This document shows positions 24,056 through 37,740 of a stretch of 64,000 nucleotides of DNA, piece by piece (positions within the stretch are counted from its first letter, which is position 1; each line of letters starts with the position of its first letter). The stretch is taken from contig OZ023265.1 of assembly GCA_964006375.1 (NCBI GenBank), positions 166,248,118-166,312,117 of the forward strand, given 5' to 3'. The position numbers and the translations under genes were made by a program. The stretch comes from Tillus elongatus. Its lineage: Eukaryota; Arthropoda; Insecta; Coleoptera; Cleridae. The notes under the pieces are model-generated. The model was not told the DNA's origin, ran no database searches, and saw nothing but the letters and a program-made list of their open reading frames with translations.

Positions 24056-24872
24056 CAAAAAGGTGTATAAAGTGCATTGAACAAAACGGTGGCCATATTG
24101 AACAATTTTCTATTTAGTGTATTTTTAAGTTTCTATTTTATTATTTGTTGAGTTCCGTTTCTAATTGTGTTGTTTTGTGGAGTTTAAGTTTCTATTTGTT
24201 ATTGCCGGGTTTCGTTATTAAACTGTTTCAAATAATATTACCTAGCATTATTACCTAATTAAGTATTTCAAATTAAATCACAATATTTTTTTATCGTGAA
24301 TCATTACGGAAAATTATGTTAAAAGTGGAAGTCTATTATTAGACTCCATGGCCTAATGCTTTTTGAACACTTTGTTTTGTCATTTGTTTTCTGGTATTGG
24401 ATTTCATAGCCTACTCAAAACGGTTTTTCTCGAAATTGTCAGTGCAATTACAAGATTTCCCAAGCATGTTTTACACCATTGGCAAGCCCTTTTCACAGGG
24501 TATCATATGAGAAAAAAATCCAATATGGCTGCCATAATAAAAACAAACGTTGATACATGTAGCTCTAAAACAAATGGCAATCCAAAGTTGAGAATAGCTC
24601 AAAACGATTTCTCTGTAAAAAGTGTCCTAATAATGTGCAAGTCTTAGACATGTCAGATCAACGCCTACTTAGATATTGAAGAAAAAAGAAATCTACAAAT
24701 TATGTTTTTTTCAATAACTCGAAAACGAAAAGAGGCAGGGCAAAATACAAGTCTTATTTGGAACCAGCATGAAATTCTACAAAACATTGCTAATTTAACC
24801 GTCTCCCCATCTCTAATAATAACGGAGATAGCAATACATTCGCATCCAGCTTGGGACACACTGTACATACAG

Positions 24873-24987
<115 letters not shown>

Positions 24988-25221
24988 TACACAATACGTC
25001 TTTACAGTAAGTCAATTTTGACTTGTTTTGTTGTATATAGTTACATAATTTAAACAGTTTATTTTAAAAATACTTGACACTGAATTATCCAAATAAGACA
25101 TACTTCGAATTTTGACAAACCATTTTAAATAAACTTTGTATACAATTTTTTCTTTCATCTTACGTTTCCAATCACTGCGTTCATTTACTACTACTCTTTA
25201 CAAATCCATCCTTACTTATAC

Positions 25222-25316
25222 ATATATAACTTCGCGCTCATCTGAAGACATTTTTTCAAAAGCTTTTCATCCTGACCTCTCTATAAGCGAATTTTTCTGA
25301 ATGAAAATTCGCTAAA
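25222..25316 (-). repeat. Family H M1 fragment
   Basis: Reversed M1 with CTTCGCGCTCATCTGAAG and the hairpin AGCGAATTTTCATTC/GAATGAAAATTCGCT type at 25286-25315. Confidence 0.6.
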
Positions 25317-25545
25317 AATCAGACAAATTATTATCGGCGTTTATGATCTACAGTGATGTTAGGTAAGCCAACCTTTAAACAGAATATTTAGGAAATTGGC
25401 CTAAATAAATAAAAGAAAGTAAAGGCTAAACTTGCTCTATTCACCAAAATACAATGTTTTCATAAAAAGGCGGGTCAGTTGCATTGTTGATAATATATAA
25501 ATCTAAACTGCACTCTATTTTGTTAAAATATATCTTGTGAACAGA
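25317..25545. other. Unassigned sequence
   Basis: Nothing recognised between the H fragment and the SINE. Confidence 0.4.
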
Positions 25546-25865
25546 GATCCGCTTTCACTTTTTCAGTACATACTGTAAAATTAACATCAACCGAGGTTGT
25601 ATCATTGGCTTTAAGGAAGCTGAATGTCTGCACGTTCGCTTTTTGGAGGGGGCGTAAAGCCGTCAGTCCTGTGTCCATGCGATGTTGGGAACGTTAAAGA
25701 TCCCTACCCTCCTTACAGAAAGGCAGGGGTTCGGCAAAGTTTCCAGGATTGTGAGGCGAAACTGCTTCCTGCCATCGGTGATTGGCCATAGTCGCGGAAA
25801 TAGACCGACGTTAAAGAAACAAAAACACACACACAATATACACAGAAAGCGGATGTTACAAAATT
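25546..25865 (+). mobile_element. SINE-1 copy, 5'-truncated
   Basis: Starts inside the family at CTTTCACTTTTTCAGTACAT and lacks the tRNA head seen at 7712-7766. It carries GGAGGGGGCGTAAAGCC, GTTAAAGATCCCTACCCTCC and GATTGGCCATAGTCGCGG, ending near ACAAAAACACACACAC. Confidence 0.7.
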
Positions 25866-26688
25866 TAATATTGGCTGAGTAGTTATTAAATTACATTTCT
25901 TAACTGTTCGCATATTACCAAATTGTTTACGCAAGTCTCATTTCCTTGCTATAAATTTTGCTACGCACTTGGTAGTAAAACTGTCAGTAATGGCTACTAC
26001 ACTTTATAATAAGTTACAGAAACATATAAAAATAATAATTAAAACAAAATAATTTATATTCATGATGGTCGACTAATTTTTATTGTGTAATATTCAAGGT
26101 TTTGCTAATATGAATAGCCTCGTTAGTGAAACAACGGCTTCTACCCAACTAGAACACACATATCTGCATTGTTATTGGTGCTCATTGTACCTAACACTGT
26201 TAATACCTCAGCTATTGGTTGAAAGGAACCTCACATGCGTGCTCACACCGTACAAATATAATAAATAAGCATGTATATAAACAAATTTATTTCCCAAGTG
26301 AAAGTAAAAATATATAACAAGTGGAACACTTGTTTCAAGACATGCACACCAATGGCTGCTGGATTTACAAAGCGTACGCAATCCGCAATCACATGAACAC
26401 CGCTAGTGCAACACAGTAAATCAGTCTTTGTGCAGGTAGCCATTATACCAACTATGACGCTTTTCTGATTTATCTCTCACTTTTACAATGCCATTAAGGC
26501 ACAAATTGTTTCTGATCGAGCAATTTATTGATACCAGGTGTGACGATTGCCAAACAGGTTTGATTATAGAATTATTATACGCAGAGGTGATTCACATAAC
26601 ATCTTACATCCCTTAAGTTTTTGATCATTTTCTTAATATCATTTTCAGAAATGTAATAAGGTTGTTTTCATATTTATGACGTGCTTCA

Positions 26689-26689
<1 letters not shown>
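25866..26689. other. Unassigned sequence
   Basis: No family, RNA gene or coding motif recognised. Confidence 0.4.

Positions 26690-26770
<81 letters not shown>
26690..26770. repeat. (AT)n microsatellite
   Basis: 81 bp of AT, 20 bp left of mariner-C copy 2. Confidence 0.95.
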
Positions 26771-26772
<2 letters not shown>

Positions 26773-26790
26773 ATATATAGTAAGGATATA

Positions 26791-27944
26791 CAGTGTGTCC
26801 CAAACTGAATGGGAATGTATTGCTATCTCCGTTATTATTAGAGATAGGGAGACGGTTAAATTAGCAATGTTTTGTAGAATTTCATGCTTGTTCCAAATAT
26901 GACTTGTATTTTACCCTGCCTCTTTTTATTTTCGTACTTTTTACAACGTCAATTTTTTCACCATAAAACCGAACAGGTTGCGAAGGGTTTTCGGTTAAAA
27001 CCTGTAAGACGGCATTATTTCTTTCTTCATTTATAGGCATTGGTAGTTTCTTTGCGTGGAAGCTACCGTCGTTCAATAGATTGGTCACTGTCCTGCGAAA
27101 TATTTTGGTGTTTGGTTGTCGTCTTTCTGGGTAGTTGTTTTGATATGAATTTGCAGCTGTCTCAGTATTTCGGTTAGAACGAATATAACATTTCAACATG
27201 TCAAAATATTCTTCATTACTGAACATATTGTTGAATAATATTTAAAATAAACAGGAAACAAACTATTTAGTACAAAATTTTAAGCCACGTGTTAAATACA
27301 CATCAAATTGTTCAGATAATTAAGAATGACAGTATTCTTAATTGTCACGATAGTGGTATATCCATAGCAACCTTTCTTCTGTTGTTTTTCAGTTGACTTA
27401 CGTTTAAAAATCAAACAATTTTCAAATTCGTCTTCGTAAATCATTAATGTGCTTTTTGTCGTTTGTTTTCTGGTATTGGATTTCACAGCCTACTATCCTC
27501 AAAACGGTTTTTCTCAAAATTGTCAGTGCAATTATAAGATTTCTCAAGCATGTTGCACATCATTGGAAATCTCTTTTGACAGGCTATCACATGAGCAGAA
27601 AATCCAATATGGCTGCCATAATAAAAACACACGTTGATACCTGTAGCTCAAAACAACTGATAATCCAAAGTTAAGAACAGCACAAAAAGATTACTCTGTT
27701 AAAAACGTCCTGATAATGTGCAAGTCTTAGACATGTCAGATCAACGCCTACTTAGATATTTAAGAACAAAGTCGACAAATTTTGTTTTTTCAAAGTAACT
27801 CGAGAACGAAAAGAGGCAGGGCAAAATACAAGTCATATTTGGAACGAGCATGAAATTCTACAAAACATTGCCAATTTAACCGTCTCCCTATCTCTAATGA
27901 TAACGGAGATAGCAATTCATTCCCATCCAGTTTGGGACACACGG
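26791..27944 (-). mobile_element. Mariner-C copy 2, internally deleted
   Basis: Inverted ends CAGTGTGTCCCAAACTG and TTTGGGACACACGG with TA flanks (26789-26790, 27945-27946). At 1.15 kb it keeps only the transposase N-terminus (minus strand). The catalytic half and much of the left arm are gone, a typical internally deleted derivative. Confidence 0.85.
26945..27226 (-). pseudogene. Mariner-C transposase N-terminal remnant
   Basis: MFSNEEYFDMLKCYIRSN, the PNTKIFRRTVTNLLNDG helix-turn-helix segment and SFHAKKLPMP, then VRFYGEKIDVVKST before the deletion junction near 26940. It keeps the 14 codons that copy 1 lost. With no DDE/D residues it could at most bind DNA. Confidence 0.75.
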
Positions 27945-28140
27945 TATATAAAGAGGTGAAACAGGAATTAAAAAATTACCTGAATCTTCAAAAAACTTTA
28001 TTCAAGGAGGCTGTAAAGGCATAATTTTGAAAAACTTGAAAGAAAATAAGACCATTAAAAACAAACATTTTAATCAAATGAAAATCGTTGAACGACTGCG
28101 AGAGAAATACTGTTGTGATTTTAGACAAAAACGATTATAA
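27945..28140 (+). other. Unassigned, possible coding relic
   Basis: One frame reads openly as NFIQGGCKGIILKNLKENK and MKIVERLREKYCCDF over about 60 codons, with no match I recognise. Too short to call a gene. Confidence 0.25.
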
Positions 28141-29165
28141 AGAAAAAGAGTTCAGGACGCAGCAAGTGCGTTATAGTAGTGAATTTTCATAAGAATAGTA
28201 CACCATTAGTAAGGTATATGATTAAAATTAATTCTTTAAATTTAAATGGACCTTGGAGATCGGTTTTAAAGTCCCAGTTAGCGATTATTTTAAAACAATT
28301 ATATTTTATATGGAGCTGGAAAATTAAAATTTGGTCTTAGATATAATGTGTAAGTACTGCAAGTCTCTTTAAAAAAATTACAAATCTTGCCTCGCTGCTT
28401 CGTCGCAGGGATACTCCTCCCCTTCTACATGCCTACAATCACACTCAATTAATAAACAAGAACAATGTAAACAAGAAACATTTCCTGGGAACAGCCCTTA
28501 AGAAACTTACGGGACATGCGGTGAATATAGGGGTTCTGCGCGCAGTAAACGGGATTTTAAGGATGTCTAGCTGCAAAATCTGTTAAAGTCAGCTTCTAGA
28601 GGTTCAACTAAGCTCTTCCTTTCGCACTTTTCGCTCACATTTTCTTGTTATCTTCTTCCCCGCCCTATTCACTCCTGGCACAGTAACTTTCTTGTGGGCT
28701 GTTTGCAAGAATTTTTTTATGGTTTGGGCATCCAGAAGGGGTTCTAGGCATGTTTCTGGAAATATTTTTCTAAACACCCTCCATGTGCTAATCTGAAAAT
28801 TTACCGAAAATTTAATTTTTATTTGCCAAATGGAATGAATATGCGAAATTATAGGTGGCAGGTAAGTATTTTTCTATATTAAACGCTTGAAGGATCCGTT
28901 TAAATCAACTCAATCGAACCAGTTTCTGCAAACAAAATAACAAAAAAAGTTTCCTAAAACAAATTTCTAATTATCTGTGAACCTCACTGTGTTATTCTTT
29001 AAATTGAGTACCCACGCTGCTTTTATAAAGGTTTTACTATGTATTAAAACTGAAGTGTAGTCTAGTTTAAAGGGAAATTGAGATCATGATTTTAAGTATT
29101 TTTATGACAATTCGCTACCATAACGCATTTCAACTCTTCTCAACACTAATTTACCATTGCTGTAT
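28141..29165. repeat. H-related compound element, second copy
   Basis: Palindromic terminus CAGGACGCAGCAAGTGCG at 28152 and an inverted, partly lost one near 29110-29130 (CTACCATAACGCATTT). Positions 28380-29160 match 9535-10275. The left 200 bp differs from the first copy, so the two are mosaics. It continues without interruption into 29166, which defines the empty site of the insertion at 10275-11553. Confidence 0.6.
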
Positions 29166-29525
29166 ACATACTTTTTGAAAATTAAATAAATATATACAAT
29201 ACAAACTTTTGATATTTAAATTTTAATAATTTAGCCTAAACATCTGTTTATATAATTTAAACTAGGTATGTATGTCCTTTATATTAGGGATGTAGTTTCA
29301 TTTACTTCAAATTTTCCAGGTATCAAGCCGCTTGCAGTCGCATGCTAAAATTTAGCGCTTTTGGACGCAAACATTGTTCCGGTATGCAGAAAGAAATGGT
29401 CCAGTGCTGACAATTTATAAAATTGTTAGTTGGCTGTACATTGTATCTATAAAATTTTGTGTTAACTAGAGCTGTTGTGAAAACATACCACTCGGTTCCG
29501 CACCGAGATGGCGTCCCCGTCGTAT
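29166..29525 (+). repeat. Compound repeat continuation and a diverged fold-back arm
   Basis: Positions 29166-29310 match 11554-11690. Positions 29395-29525 (GTGCTGACAATTTATAAAATTGTTAG, ACATACCACTCGGTTCCGC) match the fold-back arm at 13488-13605 with many changes. Confidence 0.55.
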
Positions 29526-29814
29526 ATCTTATAATGTTCCTCATTCTGACATATTGCAATAACTTCCATTGCTAAGATTTTTGTCTACGATTTATTTAAA
29601 TAGCATAGCAGTACAGATAGCGTCATCTGTCTTTGTCCAACATTGTAGATATTGGATTACAGAATCTGAAGTGATGTCGAGGATTATTGTATTATTAATT
29701 CCGAATAACTTTATTTCCCTTTGGTCGAAAGACTTGAAAATTGGTCACCACCACGTGTGTCTATGTTCTTTTAAGTTGTACATTTTCGTTTCAATCACTG
29801 AAACAATTTGAGAG
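29526..29814. other. Unassigned sequence
   Basis: No feature recognised. Confidence 0.4.
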
Positions 29815-31289
<1,475 letters not shown>

Positions 31290-31425
31290 TATATAAACTT
31301 TTTAACTGACCATGGAAATGAGTTCCAGGGGCCCTAATTCGCGCTCATTTGAAGAAATTTTCCGAAAGTCTCATCATCGATACCTCTCTATTAGTGAATT
31401 TTCGTTAAGAAAATTCACTAATAAT
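31290..31425 (-). repeat. Family H M1 with hairpin (subfamily b)
   Basis: Reversed M1 (CCTAATTCGCGCTCATTTG, CATCGATACCTCTCTATTAG) and hairpin at 31390-31423. Partner of 29815-30077, split by mariner-G copy 2. Confidence 0.7.
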
Positions 31426-31654
31426 AATAATAATAATAATAATATTAATTATTAATATTAATTTATTCAGACTTGTACACAGCAAATTAAAAAAATATGT
31501 ATAACTATGTGAATAAACAAAACAACGAAAACTAAACACCAACGAAGTGCTTATAAAGCACTAATTTGAGAGTTCTTAACTAAACATTTCTTTTCGGAAA
31601 CAGTAGTTATCATTTAGTACACCTTCTATAGGACCGACTGATTTACGCCCCTTT

Positions 31655-31656
<2 letters not shown>
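31426..31656. other. (TAA)n stretch and unassigned sequence
   Basis: (TAA)n at about 31420-31444 passes into AATTATTAATATTAATTTATT, which on the minus strand looks like a retroelement tail. Positions 31627-31655 match SINE-1 in reverse (AGGACCGACTGATTTACGCC). Confidence 0.45.

Positions 31657-31730
<74 letters not shown>
31657..31730. repeat. (AT)n microsatellite
   Basis: 74 bp of AT between two oppositely oriented SINE-1 fragments. Confidence 0.95.
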
Positions 31731-31733
<3 letters not shown>

Positions 31734-31739
31734 TATTAT

Positions 31740-31900
31740 TGCATGCTATATATACCATGCAATGTTAGGCACATTAAGTATCCCTACCCTTCTCACAAAA
31801 ATGAAGAAGTTCTGGAAAATTCCCAGGATGGTAAGATGAAGCTGCTTCCTGGCGTCGGTGATTGGCCAGAGTCACAGAAATAGATAATAAATAAAAAATA
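31740..31900 (+). mobile_element. SINE-1 fragment
   Basis: ATTAAGTATCCCTACCCTTC, CCAGGATGGTAAG and CGTCGGTGATTGGCCAGAG match 25690-25800. Confidence 0.6.
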
Positions 31901-32446
31901 CATACGAACAATTTTGTTGGTAAGCTGTTTACGTTGCTGCTACAACTCTGCCTTGATTTATTTCTTACTTTTGGAGTGTCATTTAGGCTGAAATTATTTC
32001 TGATCGGTGGTGTTATGGAATTTATTAATAGATCGTAAATTAGCAGAATAAATTGAAAATAAGTTGTTTCAGAATTATCTTTTAAGTGAAAACCAATAGC
32101 CAACGCCTTAAATTATGGTCTGGCTGCGTACTACCGTTGTCGTTTCATTCATAACTAATTGCTATTTATCGCCTGTTCACCTTCGATTTCTTCAAATCTC
32201 CCGTCATAAATCTGTCAAAAGGTCTAATATTATCATCGTATAAATCAAAGGTACTGTTAGGTATATCACATTGTGGTTTCGAGATCCTATGAATACTGGT
32301 ATGGGATACACCTACTTTAATATGTTTCATAATATTCGCGTGTTTCTTGGCACTAAATATTATGGTTTCCAAAGACATCTAACTTTAAAAATTCGTCTTG
32401 GTAGGGCGCTAATGATTGTAATTTGGCATACGTTACAGTTATTATA
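31901..32446. other. Unassigned sequence
   Basis: Nothing recognised. Confidence 0.4.
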
Positions 32447-34348
32447 CAGGCTGGTGCATTGAAAACGAAACAGACCGATTTGCGTCCAAAGAAATATTTT
32501 TTTAAGAAACACTGAAACACGTCAATTTTATTATTGAGGGGGGCATGTTTTGACATAAAACTCAACTTTGTCACATCAACCCCTTAAGGGTGGTGATAAC
32601 AACCCTTATATTTTAAATAAGGAACATGGGTCGAGTGCTATATCATTTGAAAGCTCTTTCTTTTCTGAACTCAGCACACTAGTTTTTTTGGAAGTTTTAT
32701 CAACTCGTTTAAAAATTATTCACAGTTGGAGTTGCAAGAACGTATTTCATTCATTGTGATAAGAAATGCACTATGTAGTCAATTTTTTGTTAAAAAAAAC
32801 TAAAAAACAAAACCAAACGTTCAAAAATGTTTATTCAGTTAAGTAATAAGTGTTCAAATTGTTGACCACCAGCTTTCATACAAAAGTACAAATTTTGTTC
32901 AAAACGAGCTCTGACATTCTGGAGCATTTGTGGAGTTATTAGACGGCATTCTTCAACAATGCGTCGTCGTAATTCTTCAAGTGACTCCAGTTCTTTTGCG
33001 AAAATTCTACTCTTTAAATGACCCCATATAAAGAAGTCTAAATGAGTTAAATCCGGTGATCTAGAGGGCCACTCAATAGCACCTCTACGTCCAATCTATT
33101 GCCCTGGAAATCTCTGTTCAAAAACTCCCTAACACGTTGTGAAAAATGCGGAGGAGCTCCATCTTGTTGAAACACTAATTGATTTTCTTGATAGCGATCA
33201 TCATTTTCAACAATGTCAATTAGTTGAGGGAAAACGATATCTTCTAGTAACTCCAAATACGTTTCGACACTCAAATTGCCATCAAGAAAAATTGGTCCGA
33301 TTAAACGGTCTCCAAAAATGCCAGTCCAGACATTCAATGTCTGTGGAGTTTGAGTGTGGACTTCGTGAAAATTTCTTGGATTATTATCTGCCCAATAACG
33401 ACAATTAGGACGATTGACTGTTTAATAAAAACGTACACTCGTCTGAAAAACAGATATTGAACAGAAAGTTCCCGTTATCAGCTATTCGTGCAGTGATAAC
33501 TTTACAAAACTCCAGCCGCCGATTAAAACCATCTTCATCCAGTTGTTGTACCAGATGAATTTTATACGGGTGAAATTTATGATGCTTTAATATTGTGAAT
33601 AGTTATTCTTTTGATGTTTGAAACAGTGCCCAATTTTCTCGTGCTCAAAGTTGGGTCTGCAGCAATTTGTCCTAAAACTTCAATCTCAGTAGTCTCATTT
33701 CTAACGGGAAATTCACGTTTATGGTCCCGTTTTTTGTTGGCTACTGAACCACTTTGTCGAAACTTTGAAACTAACTCCAAAATGTATTTTCTGTTAACAT
33801 GTCTGTTCGGATGTCGTTCATTAAACAAATTTGCGGTACGGTTGGCACAGTCATCGTTTTTGAAAAAAAATGGTAATTATTTCAACTCTTTCTTCTACAG
33901 AATACACCATTGTGAAATTAATTTTCGGTAGTACTATCAAGTATCAAACCGACCGATAAACTGAAATAATTAACCGCATTTCTCTCATTCCGATAAGAAA
34001 TGTTCTGATAGTCAATTTTTAGTTTACAAACCAACAAAACATTGACTAAAAGCACATTTCTTATCGGAATGAGTGAAATGCGTTTTTGCATCTTCAACTG
34101 TGAATAATTTTTAAACGAGTTGATAAAACTTCCAAAAAATTAGTGTGCTGAATTCAGAAAAGAAAGAGCTTTCAAGTGATGTAACACTCGATCCATGTTC
34201 CCTATTTAAAATATAAGGGTTGTTATCACCACCCTTAAGGCGTTGATGTGACCAAGTTGAGTTTTATGTCAAAATATGTCTCCCTCAATATTAAAATTGA
34301 CGTGTTTCAGCATTTCTTAAAAAAAATTTCGTTTTCAATGCGCCACCC
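32447..34348 (-). mobile_element. Mariner-G copy 3, near full length
   Basis: 1.9 kb with ends CAGGCTGGTGCATTG and CAATGCGCCACCC next to TA. Long arms and the subterminal palindrome (about 33975-34080) are as in copy 1. Unlike copies 1 and 2 it does not lie in an (AT)n array. Confidence 0.85.
32850..33915 (-). pseudogene. Mariner-G transposase, best-preserved but broken copy
   Basis: Minus strand: NERHPNRHVNRKYILELVSK, SGSVANKKRDHKREFPVRN, TRKLGTVSNIKR, FNICFSDECTF, LNVWTGIFGDRLIGPIFLDG, FQQDGAPPHFSQRVREFLN with the second catalytic Asp intact, and QNVRARFEQNLYFC near the C-terminus. Frameshifts lie near 33580, 33415 and 33060; the last disrupts the RSPDLTPLD motif. Upstream of 33830 the start region is also out of frame. 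Confidence 0.8.
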
Positions 34349-34499
34349 TATATTGATATATAAAATATATTGGTTAAACTTTATAAAACACTCATTTGAA
34401 AAAATGCTCCTTTGCGTTCATTATAATACCGTGCAACCTTTTAAATTTTTTTTTTTGGATGTTTAGAATTTGCTGTTTGCTTTAAAAAGTAATTAATGA

Positions 34500-35180
34500 A
34501 TAAGCTTGTCTATAAGCACTGAACTAAAAAAAAATACAAAACTCAAAAGCAAGGAAGCGAAAAAGAACAAAACATATATAGCAATAACTAAAGAAACGAA
34601 AAACCAAGTAACTAAAACCGAGAAACCTAAAGCAAAGAAACAATATTTATAAATGAGGAAGAAGATAACGAAAAAAACGATGAAACAAGGAACGAGCAGA
34701 CAAAGAAACGAGCGCAAAGAAAAACCAAGAAGAAACAGAGAAACCTAAAAGAGGTAAATCAAAAAAGCGAAGAAATAAACTACGAAAGAAATGAAATATG
34801 AAAAAAATCAGAGAAACAACGAAATGGTGATACGAAGAAACAAAAAAGAAATGAACAAAACGACGTAACGGATATATAAGGAAATGAAGAGCAGGAAAAA
34901 CTAAGGAATAAAAACTAGTACGAAAAAAATTGAGAAACAAATAAACAAAAAACAAAATACAAAAACCATATGTGTTCTAGGGGGCCTAGTTCGCGCACAT
35001 TTGAAGAAATTTGTTCAAAATTCAAAAGTCACGATCTGCTCAAAATGTACCAAGAAAAAGAAACGAAGAAACGAAAAAAAAACAAGAAATATGAAAGCTA
35101 ATAAAAAGAAAAGTTAAGAAGCATGGAGATGAATAAACGAAAAACCAAAGAAACTAAAAGACTGACAAGAGACCAGACAA
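34500..35180 (+). repeat. Purine-rich degenerate AAGAAACGAA-type repeat
   Basis: About 680 bp in which the plus strand is almost all A, G and some C, with recurring GAAACGAA, AAGAAAC and AACCAAG strings at irregular spacing. A reversed H M1 fragment interrupts it at 34971-35042. Minus-strand Phe/Leu/Ser-rich frames are by-products of the composition. Confidence 0.6.
34971..35042 (-). repeat. Family H M1 fragment
   Basis: GGCCTAGTTCGCGCACATTTG and TTCAAAAGTCACGATCTGCTC match reversed M1. Confidence 0.7.
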
Positions 35181-36185
35181 AGAACTTAATTGTTTCTATC
35201 CATTTGAGCATATATGTAACTAGATGAAAAAAAATGTGCTTTATTCTGTTCATTTTCTTTGCGTTTTTACTGAAACAGGAGCTAGCATTCTTTGAGCCCC
35301 ATTAGAGCATCGTGTTATTACGTGCACCTCGTAGCGATAAACTTGTGAGTAAGAGAGACACAATGGCAGTTATTAAGGAAACTGTCTGTATTAGATAAAT
35401 GCACAGCATTAGAAACATACTAAAGCAATTATCTCTGGCAATAAGTATATATAATTCTGGAAGAGAGTAGACATGATAGCAATGAGCAAATCTTTGAATG
35501 AGATTAAGCGACATGGTAATCGAACGATATGAATCACTAATGGGCCTTATCTTTACGACATCAGCACGCACTCAACATATCAGTATGATATCTCCAGATG
35601 GAGAAACTGCCTGCTTCTCTTTCGATAATTTAAATCAGCTAACAGCTCCGTCGAAACATAATCTTGACCGCTTAGTAATGTTTACGATAATCTAATGTAC
35701 AGAATATAATTCACTTCATTTGCTCTTTTATATTTAAACTTGAATAACTTCTGAAGTTTGGCGCCCAAATTCTTAAAATAAATCACTTATGTTCGATGAT
35801 ATATATATTTTTTGGATTATTAATTTGTTTACATATTTTATTTAACTATCAACTGCGCTTTATCCTGTTACATATCGCATTTAGTTAGTCTTGCGCTTCT
35901 GTATGTTCTTCGAGCCGCCTACAAAATATGAGAATAGAAATACCCAAAAATAAAGAAACAAAATAAAATTAATGGGCGAAAAACTTGATTCTTCCATTTA
36001 CATTGTCTCATGTTACTACTAACACAGACAGTGTAAAAATACAGATACAAAACAATACAAAACTAAAACTGCAGCGCCCAGATCAAGAAATAAACAATAT
36101 ATGAATAGTAAATTTTACAAAATTAAAAAGGTGACATTATGGTATAACAGTTGTGAAAGATAAAAATATCTTGGAAAATACTCTG
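35181..36185. other. Unassigned sequence
   Basis: No coding or repeat family recognised, except that 35815-35880 (TATTAATTTGTTTACATATT, CATCCTGTTACATAT-like end) recurs at about 36563-36625. Confidence 0.4.
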
Positions 36186-36682
36186 GTCACAATGCGTGTG
36201 TTTGTGTGATGTATGATGTTTGATGTTCGATGTATAATACATGATATACGATGCGTAATGTGAAATATATGATATGCGAGATATATTGTGATACGTATGA
36301 TGTATGCTGCATGATGTATAAAGTATAATGCATGACTGATGGTGTATGATGTATAATGTGTGATGCATGATGTGCGACCTAAGTATGATGTTTGCTGTAT
36401 GCTCAACGATGCATGATGTATAACATGTAAAATGTGTGATGTGTGACGTGTGAAGTGCACCGTATTTTGTGTGAGGTATGATGTATGATGTTTATCATCT
36501 GATGTATACTATGTATGTTGTGTGATGTATAATGCATGACGTATAATGTGCGATGTAGATGTAGATTAATAATTTGCTTACATATTTTATTTAAGTATCA
36601 ACTGAGCTCCATCCTGTTACATATTTATGATGCCTGGTGTACGAAGTATGATGTATAATGCATGATGCATGGTGCGTGATGC

Positions 36683-36770
<88 letters not shown>

Positions 36771-37740
36771 GTGGGCTGTATGATGCATGATCTATATTGC
36801 TTTATGCATCACGTATATTGTTTTATGATGTGTGATCTATGACATATGATGAATAATATGTATAAGGCGTGGTGTATAAAAGGTTATCTATAATGCATGA
36901 GGTATGATGTGTGATGTATAATGTATAGTATATAATGCATGCTACATGATGTATAAGAAATTTATATTGTGTAACGTATGATGTAAGATTATGATGTATA
37001 ACGCATAATACACGGTGTATTATCTACAATGCATAATGCATGATGTATAGTGTATGATGTGAGAGGCGTATATTTAATGCATTATAAGTGATGTATACTA
37101 TATGATGTACAATATATGCTGCATGATGTATTATGTATAATGTGCGATGAGTGATGTAAGGTGTATGATGTATCATGTGTGATGTATGATTTATGATGCA
37201 TCATGTATAATGCATACCGCATGATGTTAGATATATAATGCGCAATATATGATGTTTGATGTATGGTGATTAAGGTAAAATAATTCATGCATGAGGTTGG
37301 ATTTATAAAGCATAATGCGTGATGTGTGACGTAGGGTGTACGCTATATGATGTATGATATATAATATGCTAGGGACGTTATGCATTATGCAAAATGTATA
37401 AGGGATGTATGATCCATTATGTGTGATATGTGATGTATGGCGTATGCTTCATGATGTAGAATGCACGATGCATGATGTACGATGTGTTATGTATGATGTG
37501 TGATGTATAAAGCATGATGTATTTTTTATGATGTATGATGAATAATGAATGATATACGAAGTGTGGTACACAATGCACGATGCATAATGTATAATGCATA
37601 TATAGTGTGTAATGTATGATATGTTAGGTTTGATTTATGATTTATGATGAACGACGTATGATGTATAATGCATAATGTAAAATGTATAATATATAATATC
37701 TAATGTATACTGTATAATGTATAATGTACAATGTAAACAG
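36186..37740 (+). repeat. Degenerate TGATGTA/TGATGTATAATGCA tandem region
   Basis: About 1.5 kb of short, imperfect units such as TGATGTATGATG, TAATGCATGATG and GTGTGATGTA. Interrupted by (AT)n at 36686-36768 and by a piece shared with 35815-35880. His/Tyr/Ile/Ser-rich frames on the minus strand arise from the repeat itself. Confidence 0.75.
36686..36768. repeat. (AT)n microsatellite
   Basis: 83 bp of AT inside the TGATGTA region. Confidence 0.95.

Larger units (their letters stand above)
22188..24863 (+). mobile_element. Mariner-C copy 1 (CAGTGTGNCCCAAACTG termini)
   Basis: 2.68 kb with TA at 22186-22187 and 24864-24865. Left end CAGTGTGACCCAAACTG and right end CTTGGGACACACTG head long inverted arms of about 550 bp (blocks TAACCGTC, GACATGTCTAAGACTTGCAC, GTGATTCACGATAAAAAAAT). 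The transposase relic lies between. Copies 2 and 3 are at 26791-27944 and 43984-47640. (AT)n begins about 20 bp to the right. Confidence 0.85.

Noticed and set aside
27950..28139. Small lysine-rich gene
   Set aside because: About 60 open codons without start context, homologue or conservation evidence.
36123..37599. His/Tyr/Ser/Ile-rich minus-strand frames
   Set aside because: They are translations of the TGATGTA-type repeat, with no start context or domain.
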